Below are positions 42,740 to 52,136 of a stretch of 64,000 bases of DNA, piece after piece; the stretch's first letter is position 1, and every line of letters begins with the position of its first letter. Under the pieces are notes generated by a model. It had not been told where the DNA came from, made no database searches, and saw only the letters and a list, made by a program, of their open reading frames with translations. The DNA is from BJ22 sp021298375 (lineage in GTDB: Bacteria > Planctomycetota > Planctomycetia > Pirellulales > Pirellulaceae): the NCBI GenBank assembly GCA_046343015.1, contig JBKDOL010000030.1, forward strand, positions 1-64,000. Reading direction: 5' to 3'. Both the position numbers and the translations under genes were made by a program.

Positions 42740-44122
42740 ATGCCAACACATTCGCCAAGCCGCTCGATGGTCTCAGGACCGCTTCGCAAAGTTCTGACCT
42801 GTTACCTTGGGTGGTTGGCGATGGGGCTGGTCGGGCCGACCAGCTTGCCCTCGATGGCTCAGGATTCTCCCGCCAAACTCCCGAGTCAGCCGAATGTCCT
42901 GCTGATCATTTCCGATGACCAGGGCTGGGGTGACTACGGCTTTATGGGTCACAGCCAATTGAAGACGCCTCACCTCGATCGCTTGGCAGCCGAGAGCCTC
43001 ACCTTTCGCCGGGCGTACGTCCCGAGTTCGCTTTGCTGCCCTTCGTTGGCGTCGATCATCACGGGACGATATCCGCACCAGCATGGCATCACCTGCAATG
43101 ACCCACCCATTCCGCCCGGTACAAAGCCGGGCGGCTTTTATTCGACTGAGGCCTATCGAAATGGCCGGGCCCAGTTAGCGGAGATGATGACCCGTCAGGC
43201 AACCCTTCCGCGGTGGCTCGGTGCGGTCGGTTACCAGTCGCTGCAAACTGGAAAGTGGTGGCAAAACGACTTTCGAACGGGCGGCTTTACGGCTGGGATG
43301 ACAAAAGGAGAGCGCCACGGCGACGCGGGACTTGAGATTGGCAGGAAGACGTTGGAGCCGATTTTCGAGTTCATCCGGGAGTGCCAAGCCAGAGATAAAC
43401 CGTTTTTTGTCTGGTACGCACCCTTCCTGCCGCACGCTCCACACGATGCGCCGGAGGACTTGGTCGCCGCCAGCCGCTCGACCTGGAAGCCGGGCGACGA
43501 GGAAGCGATGGGACCTTACTTTGCCAACGTTCTCTGGCACGATCGGGCCGTCGGAGAACTGTTGGGCGGTTTGCGTCAGCTGAACTGCGACCAGAACACG
43601 ATCGTGATTTACGTGACAGATAACGGCTGGATCCCCGGGGCCAAGCGGAACAGCTACGCTCCCAAATCAAAACAGTCACCCTACGAGGGTGGCCTGCGGA
43701 CGCCATTGATGATTCGCTGGCCGGGCCACGTTGAGCCGCGGTTTGAGGACACACCGGTCAGCTCGGTAGACATCGCTCCGACCGTTCTGAAGGCTTGCGG
43801 TGTGCCGGTCCCAACCGATCTCCCGGGGGTCGACTTGCTGGATCCAATCCAGGTAGCTGCCCGCTCCACCATTTTTGGCGAGTGCCACACGCACAATGCC
43901 GTCGACTTGAATCGGCCGGCGTCCGGGCTCCGCTGGCGCTGGGCCATCGCCGGCCGTTGGAAATTGATTGCCCCAGCCCCCCAAAACGAGCTGGACAAAG
44001 CCCCGGAGCTGTACGATTTGGTTGACGACCCGGGGGAAAACAGAAATCTCGCCACGGCGCAGCCAGAGCGTCTAGCGAAGATGCAAAGGTTGCTCGATAC
44101 CTGGTGGAACGGAAACGATTAA
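42740..44122 (+). CDS. Secreted type I sulfatase (CCPSL subtype)
   Basis: 460 aa. N-terminal export signal (about residues 1-41, ending SMAQ), then a formylglycine-dependent sulfatase domain: NVLLIISDDQGWGDYG supplies two metal Asp, C99-C-P-S-L-A-S-I-I-T-G-R110 is the maturation motif, followed by YPHQHG, TGKWW and ITDNGW-like VTDNGWIPG. Hydrolyses sulfate esters, probably of algal polysaccharides. The residue normally Arg in CxPSR is Leu103 here. No anaerobic or aerobic maturation enzyme is adjacent, and the SUMF1-like gene at 3578 lacks the FGE cysteines. Confidence 0.93.
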   Translation: MPTHSPSRSMVSGPLRKVLTCYLGWLAMGLVGPTSLPSMAQDSPAKLPSQPNVLLIISDDQGWGDYGFMGHSQLKTPHLDRLAAESLTFRRAYVPSSLCCPSLASIITGRYPHQHGITCNDPPIPPGTKPGGFYSTEAYRNGRAQLAEMMTRQATLPRWLGAVGYQSLQTGKWWQNDFRTGGFTAGMTKGERHGDAGLEIGRKTLEPIFEFIRECQARDKPFFVWYAPFLPHAPHDAPEDLVAASRSTWKPGDEEAMGPYFANVLWHDRAVGELLGGLRQLNCDQNTIVIYVTDNGWIPGAKRNSYAPKSKQSPYEGGLRTPLMIRWPGHVEPRFEDTPVSSVDIAPTVLKACGVPVPTDLPGVDLLDPIQVAARSTIFGECHTHNAVDLNRPASGLRWRWAIAGRWKLIAPAPQNELDKAPELYDLVDDPGENRNLATAQPERLAKMQRLLDTWWNGND

Positions 44123-44190
44123 CGGCCCATTCCTCTCCACCCCCGTCCCCGGAACCCGATGTCTCATTCCGATGTACGACGATCGGACAC

Positions 44191-44216
44191 ACTGTTGCAA
44201 ATCACTGTTGCAAATC
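44191..44216. repeat. 13-bp perfect tandem duplication
   Basis: actgttgcaaatc at 44191-44203 and again at 44204-44216. Confidence 0.85.
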
Positions 44217-44570
44217 ACCACGGCGGCCGAGGCTCCCCCTCTTCCAGTACTCTCTCCTGCCGACCAGTGGCAACGCTTTTTTCCTCTCTGGGGGCATGAT
44301 CGCCGGCCCGGGATTCGCCGGGAATCTTCGCGAAAGTCTGAACTGTGAGCGGTAGCTCGGTCTTTCGCACCCGAGGCGGGCGTGAATTTTTTGCTCGTTT
44401 TTTTTGCTCTGGCACACCGGATGCTTAATGGATTAGTCGAGCCCGCGAGGGAGTGCCTGCTGGAAATGCAGTCTGGTTGCCTTGCCCCTGACCAAACAGC
44501 AGCCAAAACGGTTTTGGCACAGCAGGTCCCTCGAGCACGGGCTCTGGTTTTTTAAATATCGCCGAGATGT

Positions 44571-44610
44571 TTCCGTGAGGGGACACTTTGTTCCATGAGG
44601 GGACACTCTG
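44571..44610. repeat. 20-bp tandem duplication
   Basis: Copies at 44571-44590 and 44591-44610 share ttcc(g/a)tgaggggacact(t/c)tg with two differences. GGGGACA of the repeat can pair with TGTCCCC at 44641, just ahead of the next gene. Confidence 0.85.
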
Positions 44611-44672
44611 CGTTTCCGCGGCCAGCCCGGAGGCGTAGAATGTCCCCTTTCTCTTTGTCTGGGGCGAAAACC

Positions 44673-45986
44673 ATGGATTCCAACCGCGTCTGGCATTTTT
44701 CGCTCGTCCTCGGGGTGCTGCTGATGGCCGTGCTACCCGAGTCAAAAGCGCAGGACGTCGACGCTGCTTGGCCGCGGTTTCGCGGTCCCAATGGCAGTGG
44801 GCTCATGCCCGGCGGCAAGCTGCCGACGGACATCGAGCCGAAATCGGCCCTCTGGTCGGTTCCCCTGCCCGGTCTGGGGCACAGCAGCCCGGTGACTTGG
44901 GTCAGCCGAGAACATTCGGCGAATGCCTCCGCTCCCCAAAAATCCGAGGCTTTCACCTGGCTCAGCAGCTACGACCAGGCGCAGACCAGAATCGTGCTTA
45001 GCTGCTTCCGCGTGGAAGATGGAAAATCGGCCTGGGAACAAAGCGTCCCGCTCCAGCCGCACCCCATGCACCGCTTGAATAATCCGGCCTCGAGCACGCC
45101 TGCGGTCGATGAGCACGGCGTCTACCTTGCGGTCTATGAGCCAGAACATTTGCGGCTGCTGGCATGGAGCCATACCGGAGAGAAGCGGTGGGAGCGGGAC
45201 TTCGGTCGTTGGGTCGCCCAGCATGGTTACGGAGCATCCCCAATCGTTCATCTCGGCAACTTATACTTGCTCAACTCACAAGAACCGTGGGAAGGGTTGC
45301 CCGAGCCTGCCCGAAGCCAATTGCTTGCGATTGACGTCCTCAACGGGCAAACCAAGTGGAGCTGCGACTTGCTGGAAAGCAAAGCCTGTTACGCGACACC
45401 GTTGATCTGGAGCGACGCCCGCGGAGCAGAGTGGCTGGTCTGCGCCACTCAAGGCGATGGCGTGCTCGTGGTCGACCCGGCAGACGGCCGACGGGTCTGG
45501 AACGAAACGGTGTTCCAGCAGCGGACCGTTGGCAGCCCGATCCTCAGCGGCGACCAACTCGTCGCCAACAATGGCTCCGGTGGCGGCGGAAATTATGTGG
45601 TCAGCGTCAACCTCGCCGCCTCCAACCACCAGCCGGCCTGGGAAGTTCGGCAGGGAGCCGGTTACGTCCCTTCAGTAATCGAAGTCGCAGGAAGGCTTTA
45701 TCTGTTCGCCGACAATGGGGTCGTGACATGCGTCGCCGCGGACTCGGGACGTGAAATCTGGCGGGAGCGGGTCAGCACCGGCTTTTGGGCTTCTCCCGTT
45801 TCCGATGGTCAAACCTTGTTTTGCCCGGATAAGGATGGCATCCTCAAGCTAATCAAAGCGGGCGATCGGTTCGAGCTCTTGGCAAGTTGTCCGCTCGGTT
45901 CGCCCACACAGGCCTCACCCGCAATCAGCGGCAAGCGACTGCTGGTTCGAACGCAAGATCGACTCTGGTGCTTTGGCTCGGAATGA
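44673..45986 (+). CDS. Secreted PQQ-like beta-propeller protein
   Basis: 437 aa. Signal peptide (residues 1-27, ending SKAQ) followed by WD/PQQ-type blades: WPRFRGPNGSG, VYLAVYEPEHLRLLAWSHTGEKRWE, LLAIDVLNGQTKWS, VLVVDPADGRRVWNE, VTCVAADSGREIW. The motif pattern WPRFRGPxxxG is typical of planctomycete secreted propellers; no PQQ-dehydrogenase catalytic residues can be assigned, so it is a likely binding or scaffold protein. Downstream of the sulfatase on the same strand but after 550 bases. Confidence 0.88.
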   Translation: MDSNRVWHFSLVLGVLLMAVLPESKAQDVDAAWPRFRGPNGSGLMPGGKLPTDIEPKSALWSVPLPGLGHSSPVTWVSREHSANASAPQKSEAFTWLSSYDQAQTRIVLSCFRVEDGKSAWEQSVPLQPHPMHRLNNPASSTPAVDEHGVYLAVYEPEHLRLLAWSHTGEKRWERDFGRWVAQHGYGASPIVHLGNLYLLNSQEPWEGLPEPARSQLLAIDVLNGQTKWSCDLLESKACYATPLIWSDARGAEWLVCATQGDGVLVVDPADGRRVWNETVFQQRTVGSPILSGDQLVANNGSGGGGNYVVSVNLAASNHQPAWEVRQGAGYVPSVIEVAGRLYLFADNGVVTCVAADSGREIWRERVSTGFWASPVSDGQTLFCPDKDGILKLIKAGDRFELLASCPLGSPTQASPAISGKRLLVRTQDRLWCFGSE

Positions 45987-46092
45987 GCCGACCCGGCAGA
46001 CCGAGTTGACGGTCGCTGAGTCCCTCTTGCTATCACCCCCCCGCCTCCCTGACCGAAGGCGTTGGCGACGATTACTCGTCCCGTGGCGGCAT

Positions 46093-47802
46093 CTACTCGG
46101 GCCGCTGACTCTTATCCGCCGTGGCCGGCGAAGTCGGACTTTCGTCTTTGGCCTCTGCAGCGGGTCGGATCAGAACTTCCGGTCGGGTGAGATTGAGCAG
46201 GTGGCCGTGGTCCGCCGTCACAATCACCAGTGATTCATCCCAGCAATTGCGCTCCTCAATCCATTTAACGATCTCCTCGAAGGCTTCGTCGCCGCTGAGC
46301 ACGGCGCCGATCGAGTCGTCAATGTTGTTGTTGTGATTTGCCCAGTCGACATCGCCCGGTTCCACTAACAGCCAGAATCCCTTTTGCGGGCCGCTGGCCT
46401 CGCGATGCCCGAGGACATGCAAGGCAGCCCGAGTCATCTCGGCGAGCGTCGGATTCTCCGCAACATCCGCTGGAGAATATTTGTCGGCATACTTCTCGCC
46501 GCGAGTGGGGTCATACAACCCATCAGCCGTTCGGTAAGGGAGATGTCCTCCGCCGATCCCAAAGAAGCCCAGGAGCCGAGCGTCCTGTTCAACGGCCCGC
46601 TCGGCGGACTGCTCGATCAGTGCCCGACCGCTCTGTCCGGCGGTGCGCTGGACCACGACATATTTTCCGCCGTCCTCAAGCCGAAGCTTCTTCAAGTCTG
46701 ACTCGGCCAGGTACTTGTTTCCCGGGACGTAGTTCATCCCCTGCTTTTCGCGATCATCATCTTTGATTTCACCCCAACCACAACCGATCACGACATCCAG
46801 TCCTGGCAGCGGCTCGGAGTGGGTGACTGACGACAGCCCAAGCATGTCGCGGCCCAAGTCTTGATAATCATCGCGGTCGAGATTGTTGGCATAGGCGGCG
46901 GCGGGAGTCGCATGGCAAAACGGAACACTGGTAACCGTGCCTACCAAGTAGCCCTCTTGTTGGAGGGCGCGGGCAATCGGGCTCACGGGAGTCCCCTCGA
47001 CGCTCATGTTGATCGCCGAGTTGTAGGTTTTAATCCCGGAGAAAATCGACGTCGCCGAACTGGCCGAGTCCGTCACCAGATGCTTCATTTGCGGCGCGCT
47101 CCCGGTCAGGTATTGCGGAGAGCCGGGAATGCTCCAGGGAAATCGCCCCCCAAATTCAGCCGAATACCCGCCGAGATTGCGGTCGGGCGCCGACTGAAAC
47201 ACCTGGCGGTCGACGTCGGGCTTCGCGTCTCCAAACCGGGCGCTGGTGACGTAAAAGCCGTAGTCTGTGGGCGCTCCGTCATAGTCGAGGAAGCTCAGCC
47301 CCGTTCCTCGCCCTTTGGTGTAAGCAACTCGCTGGGTCCGGTAAATGGCCGCCGCCTGTGTCGTTTGCCAGTCCATGCCGTCGAAGATCACAACAAAAAT
47401 ATACTTTTTCCCGTCGGCGGCAGCCTGCCGCTGCAAGCGGAAGAGGTCTGTCTGGTCAAAGTAATCGACGCTGGGATTGAGAGTTCCCGCAGGTGTCTCA
47501 CCGTACAACGCCTCAAGACGCTCCGCGTGGCGGTATGCCGAGCGTCGACCCTGATACGCATCCAGTGTTCCACCGAACAAATAGACCGGGATCAGACGAT
47601 TCGAGTGATTCGTCCATCCCGTGTACTTTTCGGGATTGGTGCCCCAGTAACCCCAATCCGCCTTCCCGCTTTCAATCGCCGCCAACTGCAGGCTGCGGAC
47701 ATGATCGGGAGCTTGCTGGGCCGACACAAAGGTTTGGCTGATCGCAAACCCAGTCAAAAGGCAACCGAAAACGACGAAAGTTCTCATGATTCGCGAAACC
47801 AT
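46093..47802 (-). CDS. Secreted alkaline phosphatase
   Basis: 569 aa. Signal peptide to about residue 30 (VSRIMRTFVVFGCLLTGFAI, then SAQQ). PhoA-type fold: IFVVIFDGMDWQ for the first metal Asp, the nucleophile Ser in VTDSASSATSIFSG, EPGDVDWANHNNN and VTADHGH for the remaining Asp/His ligands. Releases phosphate from organic esters in the periplasm or outside. ATG 47802 is chosen over 47787 because it leaves a full signal peptide; no Shine-Dalgarno is visible for either. Long insertions relative to PhoA are present. Confidence 0.93.
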   Translation of the reverse strand: MVSRIMRTFVVFGCLLTGFAISQTFVSAQQAPDHVRSLQLAAIESGKADWGYWGTNPEKYTGWTNHSNRLIPVYLFGGTLDAYQGRRSAYRHAERLEALYGETPAGTLNPSVDYFDQTDLFRLQRQAAADGKKYIFVVIFDGMDWQTTQAAAIYRTQRVAYTKGRGTGLSFLDYDGAPTDYGFYVTSARFGDAKPDVDRQVFQSAPDRNLGGYSAEFGGRFPWSIPGSPQYLTGSAPQMKHLVTDSASSATSIFSGIKTYNSAINMSVEGTPVSPIARALQQEGYLVGTVTSVPFCHATPAAAYANNLDRDDYQDLGRDMLGLSSVTHSEPLPGLDVVIGCGWGEIKDDDREKQGMNYVPGNKYLAESDLKKLRLEDGGKYVVVQRTAGQSGRALIEQSAERAVEQDARLLGFFGIGGGHLPYRTADGLYDPTRGEKYADKYSPADVAENPTLAEMTRAALHVLGHREASGPQKGFWLLVEPGDVDWANHNNNIDDSIGAVLSGDEAFEEIVKWIEERNCWDESLVIVTADHGHLLNLTRPEVLIRPAAEAKDESPTSPATADKSQRPE

Positions 47803-48062
47803 CGGGAAACGGGAAAAGTAAACTGATTGCTGCTTCACATCCGGTGTCAGTTTACCTGCTGATTCCGCGATCGAAAACCGCTTCCCGTATTCAGCCCAGA
47901 TCGCGTTCGGGTTAGGATGGTGAGGTTGAAAGCAGGGCGAGTGACCGGCCTCGGGCGGGCGGCAGGTCAGCGGGCGAGGGCAAGTCGCAACTGGCAAGCT
48001 TGGATGGCAAACCTTCGATTGTGATCATTCGACAGCGAATTTATTCAGAGAACGAGAGACCC

Positions 48063-50288
48063 ATGATCCGATTTCTTAACGTCCGGCTGACTTGGCTGGT
48101 CGCGTTCATCACATTGCAAACGGCAGTGACGTTCCTCAGCCCCCTGTCACCACTCTCAAATCAGGTGGTTTGCGCGCAAGACGCCGAACCCGCTGAAGAG
48201 AAGCCCACCGCGGGCGGCAAAGAAGAGGCTGGTCCCGGTCAGGCCGATGCCGAGCAGGAGGCCCGACGCGAGTTGCAGCGCGAGTTGGCCCGACTCCGCA
48301 ATCGTGAAATGCGTCCGCGGCGGGAGATCAACATTTTCTCCCCGCTCGATCTGCCGACCCCCAATGATGCCCGCTCGGCCATTGGGCTCCCCGGCCCAGG
48401 CTATTGGCAGCAACAAGCCGACTACCGGATGGAAGTGACTCTCGATGACCAAGCCGACACGCTCGTCGGCCGCGAGACCATTACCTACACCAACAACAGC
48501 CCCACGCCACTGCCCTATCTCTGGTTGAATCTCGAGCAGAACTTATTCCGCAGCGACAGCGATGGCTCCAAGTTCACCCCTCGCGCCTCGCGGTTTAACA
48601 ACATTGGCGAATTTGAAGGAGGCTATACGATCGAATTCGTTCGGATCGGTGGCCAAGAGCTGAATCTGGAGGTCTTCGACACCGTGGGGCGGGTGATGCT
48701 CCCGAATTCGATTGAACCGCGCGGCGGCCAAGTCCAACTGGAGGTTGGCTGGAAATTCAACATCCCCTCCTACGGCGCGGACCGGATGGGAATTCAGTTT
48801 GTCGAACAGGGAAAAATCTACGAGATGGCCCAGTGGTTCCCTTCGGTCTGCAAATTTGACGACGTCAACGGCTGGAACAATCTTCCCTATCTGGGCCAAG
48901 GCGAGTTCTATACTGACTTTGGAACTTACGATGTGAAAATAACTGCCCCCCGAGGACACGTCGTCTGCGCAACTGGGGTGCTGCAAAATCCGACCGAAGT
49001 GCTGACGCCGGCTCAGCAGGAGCGACTCAATCAGGCCAAGCAGAGCGCAAAAACGGTCATGATCCGGACACAGGAAGAAGTCGGGACGCCAGCCGGAAGC
49101 CCCGAGGGCGAAGGCCCCCTCACCTGGCACTTTAAGGCAGAAAAAGTTCGCACCTTCGCCTGGACCGCCTCCCAAGCCACGATCTGGGACGCCGCGGGGA
49201 TTACTTGGGACGATGGTTCAACCGTCCTTTGCCAATCGGTTTACCCGAAAGAGTCCCTGCAAACCTGGCCCGAGAGCACCCAGATGCTCCGCCACTCTGT
49301 GCTGCTCTACAGCGACCAGTGGTTCCGCTATCCCTACCCGACCGTGACCAATGTGAGTGGCGTCTGCGGAGGCATGGAGTACCCAATGGTGCTCTTCTGC
49401 AGTGATGATTTTTCCAAGGCGGGACTGTTTGCCGTGACCTCACACGAGTTGGGGCACTCCTGGTTCCCGATGATTGTGAACACCGACGAAAGACGCTATC
49501 CGTGGATGGATGAGGGCTTCAACACCTTCATCAATTTCTATGATCGGTTTGACGTGTACAACGCGGACATCAATGGCCAGCCCTTGGCCAGCCGCGACGA
49601 AAACGGCCCCCCCTCGGGCCGGGGTCGCGGAAACAGCACGTTGGTCAATCAGCCGATCGCCCTCCCAGCCGACCAATTGCGGCCGGACCGCCTCGGAAGG
49701 TTGGCCTACTTCAAGCCGGGTAACGGCATGCGCTTGCTCCGCGAGGTGATTCTGGGACCAGAACGATTCGACCCCGCGTTCAAGTTGTACATCCGTGAGT
49801 GGGCTTTCAAGTCTCCCCAGCCTGCGGACTTTTTCCGATGCATGGAAAACGCTACCGGCATGAACCTGGCCTGGTTCTGGCGCGGCTGGTTCCTCGAGGA
49901 CAACCTCTGCGACCAGGCGATTACCAGCGTGACCACTGGCCGCGATGCCGAGAGCGTCCGGGTACAGATCGCCAACAAACAGGAAATGGTGATGCCTGTC
50001 TTCCTGAGAGTTGAATTCGAGGACAAGACGACCAAAGACGTCGAACTGCCCGTCTACGTTTGGTACTACACCAATCTCTGGTCCGCGGATGTCCCGACAG
50101 AGGGCAAGTCCGTCGCCAAAGTGACGCTCGACCCCCGGCGGAATATTCCCGATGCCGACCGCTCCAACAACACCTGGAACGCGCCCAAGGCTGACAAGAC
50201 CGACCAGCCTGAAAAGGCCGAGGGCGAATCGGGCGGTGACAAGCCCGGAGCGAACGACGGTGGCGGCGACGTTGACGATCGTCGCTGA
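48063..50288 (+). CDS. Secreted M1-family metallopeptidase
   Basis: 741 aa. Signal peptide (about residues 1-38, ending VCAQ) followed by an M1 aminopeptidase fold: GGMEYPM substrate motif, zinc site H461-E-x-x-H465 in VTSHELGHSW and E484 in WMDEGFN, spaced as in gluzincins. The N-terminal region carries a charged coiled segment (residues 40-85) and the C terminus a Glu/Lys/Gly-rich tail. Such secreted planctomycete M1 proteins probably degrade peptides outside the cytoplasm. ATG 48063 is chosen because the signal peptide begins there; the frame is open upstream to 48000. Confidence 0.93.
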   Translation: MIRFLNVRLTWLVAFITLQTAVTFLSPLSPLSNQVVCAQDAEPAEEKPTAGGKEEAGPGQADAEQEARRELQRELARLRNREMRPRREINIFSPLDLPTPNDARSAIGLPGPGYWQQQADYRMEVTLDDQADTLVGRETITYTNNSPTPLPYLWLNLEQNLFRSDSDGSKFTPRASRFNNIGEFEGGYTIEFVRIGGQELNLEVFDTVGRVMLPNSIEPRGGQVQLEVGWKFNIPSYGADRMGIQFVEQGKIYEMAQWFPSVCKFDDVNGWNNLPYLGQGEFYTDFGTYDVKITAPRGHVVCATGVLQNPTEVLTPAQQERLNQAKQSAKTVMIRTQEEVGTPAGSPEGEGPLTWHFKAEKVRTFAWTASQATIWDAAGITWDDGSTVLCQSVYPKESLQTWPESTQMLRHSVLLYSDQWFRYPYPTVTNVSGVCGGMEYPMVLFCSDDFSKAGLFAVTSHELGHSWFPMIVNTDERRYPWMDEGFNTFINFYDRFDVYNADINGQPLASRDENGPPSGRGRGNSTLVNQPIALPADQLRPDRLGRLAYFKPGNGMRLLREVILGPERFDPAFKLYIREWAFKSPQPADFFRCMENATGMNLAWFWRGWFLEDNLCDQAITSVTTGRDAESVRVQIANKQEMVMPVFLRVEFEDKTTKDVELPVYVWYYTNLWSADVPTEGKSVAKVTLDPRRNIPDADRSNNTWNAPKADKTDQPEKAEGESGGDKPGANDGGGDVDDRR

Positions 50289-50459
50289 CCGGGCCCATTT
50301 CCCGCAGGCTGTTTTCGCTGGCCCGGCAAACGGTTGCTGTTAATCCAGCAACCCGTGTTTGGCTGTATCGCCCTAACGCTGACCACGGGGAAACGAAATG
50401 CCTCGCTCGCCCCGTCAGCGGACACTATTCTGTCTTGTTTGTCTCATTGAGAAGATCCG

Positions 50460-52073
50460 ATGAATCGATTGTCATTGCCGGTCGGCCTCGTCTGTCTTGC
50501 CATCGCCTTGGTCCCGCCGGCTTCGGGGGTCCCGCCGGCTTCGGGGGTCCCAGCGACTCTCTGGTCAGGATCGGCTGGCGTCCTTTCGGCCCAATCTCCG
50601 CAAACCGGCGACTCTCCGCTCTGGGGGGGAACCCCCTCGCGGAACATGTCCAGCCCAATGACGGGAATCAATTGGGATTTCGATTTGAACGCTGGGAAAA
50701 ACGTAGTCTGGTCCGTTCCGCTTGGGTCGCAAACTTATGGTGGTCCAACTGTCATCGGCGGCAAGATTCTCGTCGGCACCAACAACGGCGGAAATTACGT
50801 CAAGAAACATGAAGGCGATCGCGGTGTCGTCCTCTGCTTCAACGAAGCCGACGGCAAGTTTCTCTGGCAATTGACCAGAAACAAACTGGAGGACGCCAGC
50901 AACCTCGATTTTCCCGAAGTCGGGATTTCGTCCATCGCGGCCGCTGAAGGAAATCGCGCCTGGGTGGTGACCAATCGCTGCGAGTTGATGTGCCTCGATC
51001 TGGAAGGCTTTCACGACCAGGAAAATGATGGACCGGTTACCGACGAAGCGGACCATGACCAAGAGGATGCGGATGTCGTCTGGAGCATCGACATGCTCAA
51101 GCACCTCAACGTCCAGCCGCACTTTCTCGCCACCAGTTCGCCGCTGGTGCATGGGGACTTGGTCCTGCTCTGCACCAGTCAGGGGATCACGGCCGGTGAG
51201 GAGGCCCATTCCGACCCGGAGGCCCCGTCTTTTCTCGCTGTCGACAAAGCCACCGGCAAGGTGGTTTGGAAATCAAACTTGCCCGGCAAGGGTATTCTTG
51301 ACGGCCAGTGGTCGAGTCCCGCCCTGGGACTGGTCAATGGCAAGCCGCAGGTGGTCTTTCCCGCCAGTGACGGCTGGGTCTACAGCCTCAATCCGGACAA
51401 TGGCGAGTTGCTTTGGAAATGCGATCTGAACCCCAAAGAAACGGTCTGGGAGGAAGGGGGAACCGGAACGCGAAATGCGATCGTCGCAACCCCCGTCTTC
51501 CATGAGAACTCGGTCATCATTGGCGTTGGCCAAAACCCCGACCACGGCGATGGGGAGGGGCATCTTTGGCGCATCGATGCGACCAAAACAGGCGACGTAA
51601 GCGCCGAGGTTGGTGAGAATGGAACTGCCGGCTCTCCCAACCCAAACTCGGGCGTGATCTGGCATTACGGCGGGTCGGACAAGGACGGTAGCGTGACCGG
51701 TGAGCAAGGCGAGTCCATTTTCTTTCGCACCATCTCGACCGTCGCAATCGGAGATGGCCTGCTTTTTGCCGCCGACCACCGGGGCACAATGCACTGCCTC
51801 GACTTTGCAACCGGCAAGCGGCTGTGGATCCACGACATGATGTGCCTGATCTGGGGCTCGCCGCTCCTCGTCGACGGTCATGTGTTAATCGGGACGGAAG
51901 ATGGCAAACTCCTGCTCTTCAAGGCAGGACGGACAGAGGGCAAGCCCGTGCGCGAATACGATGTCAAAGACTACGCCGCAGTCTATGCGACTCCCGTGAT
52001 TGCAAACGACCATCTGATTCTGGTGGATCGGGCTAACCTGACCAAAATTCAATTGAAAGCAGGCGACAAGTAA
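50460..52073 (+). CDS. Secreted PQQ-like beta-propeller protein
   Basis: 537 aa. Signal peptide (residues 1-45) containing a direct repeat PPASGV-PPASGV, then eight-blade-like segments: WGGTPSRNMSS, VIGGKILVGTNNGG, VLCFNEADGKFLWQ, FLAVDKATGKVVWKS, WVYSLNPDNGELLWK, GTMHCLDFATGKRLWIHD. WGGTPSRNMS is a common planctomycete opening. Like the gene at 44673 it probably is a binding or scaffold protein rather than a dehydrogenase. The next gene begins 63 bases later on the same strand. Confidence 0.88.
   Translation: MNRLSLPVGLVCLAIALVPPASGVPPASGVPATLWSGSAGVLSAQSPQTGDSPLWGGTPSRNMSSPMTGINWDFDLNAGKNVVWSVPLGSQTYGGPTVIGGKILVGTNNGGNYVKKHEGDRGVVLCFNEADGKFLWQLTRNKLEDASNLDFPEVGISSIAAAEGNRAWVVTNRCELMCLDLEGFHDQENDGPVTDEADHDQEDADVVWSIDMLKHLNVQPHFLATSSPLVHGDLVLLCTSQGITAGEEAHSDPEAPSFLAVDKATGKVVWKSNLPGKGILDGQWSSPALGLVNGKPQVVFPASDGWVYSLNPDNGELLWKCDLNPKETVWEEGGTGTRNAIVATPVFHENSVIIGVGQNPDHGDGEGHLWRIDATKTGDVSAEVGENGTAGSPNPNSGVIWHYGGSDKDGSVTGEQGESIFFRTISTVAIGDGLLFAADHRGTMHCLDFATGKRLWIHDMMCLIWGSPLLVDGHVLIGTEDGKLLLFKAGRTEGKPVREYDVKDYAAVYATPVIANDHLILVDRANLTKIQLKAGDK
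50511..50546 (+). repeat. 18-bp in-frame duplication in a signal peptide
   Basis: gtcccgccggcttcgggg at 50511-50528 is repeated exactly at 50529-50546, giving PPASGVPPASGV without breaking the frame. Confidence 0.9.
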
Positions 52074-52136
52074 GGCTCGACCGGAGTTTTACTTGTGCAC
52101 TGCCAGATCAGGGAAGCACAGCAGGGAGGGCTCGGC

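Larger units (their letters stand above)
44123..44672. other. Gene-free spacer between sulfatase and beta-propeller genes
   Basis: About 550 bases. It includes a 13-bp and a 20-bp tandem duplication, two T-rich runs (around 44380-44405) and a weak 4-bp hairpin followed by T at 44533-44551. Only short, repeat-derived open frames are present. Confidence 0.5.

Noticed and set aside
44533..44551. Hairpin GAGC-ACGG-GCTC followed by T-run as a terminator
   Set aside because: Stem of only four pairs; too weak to call, and about 400 bases from the nearest upstream stop.
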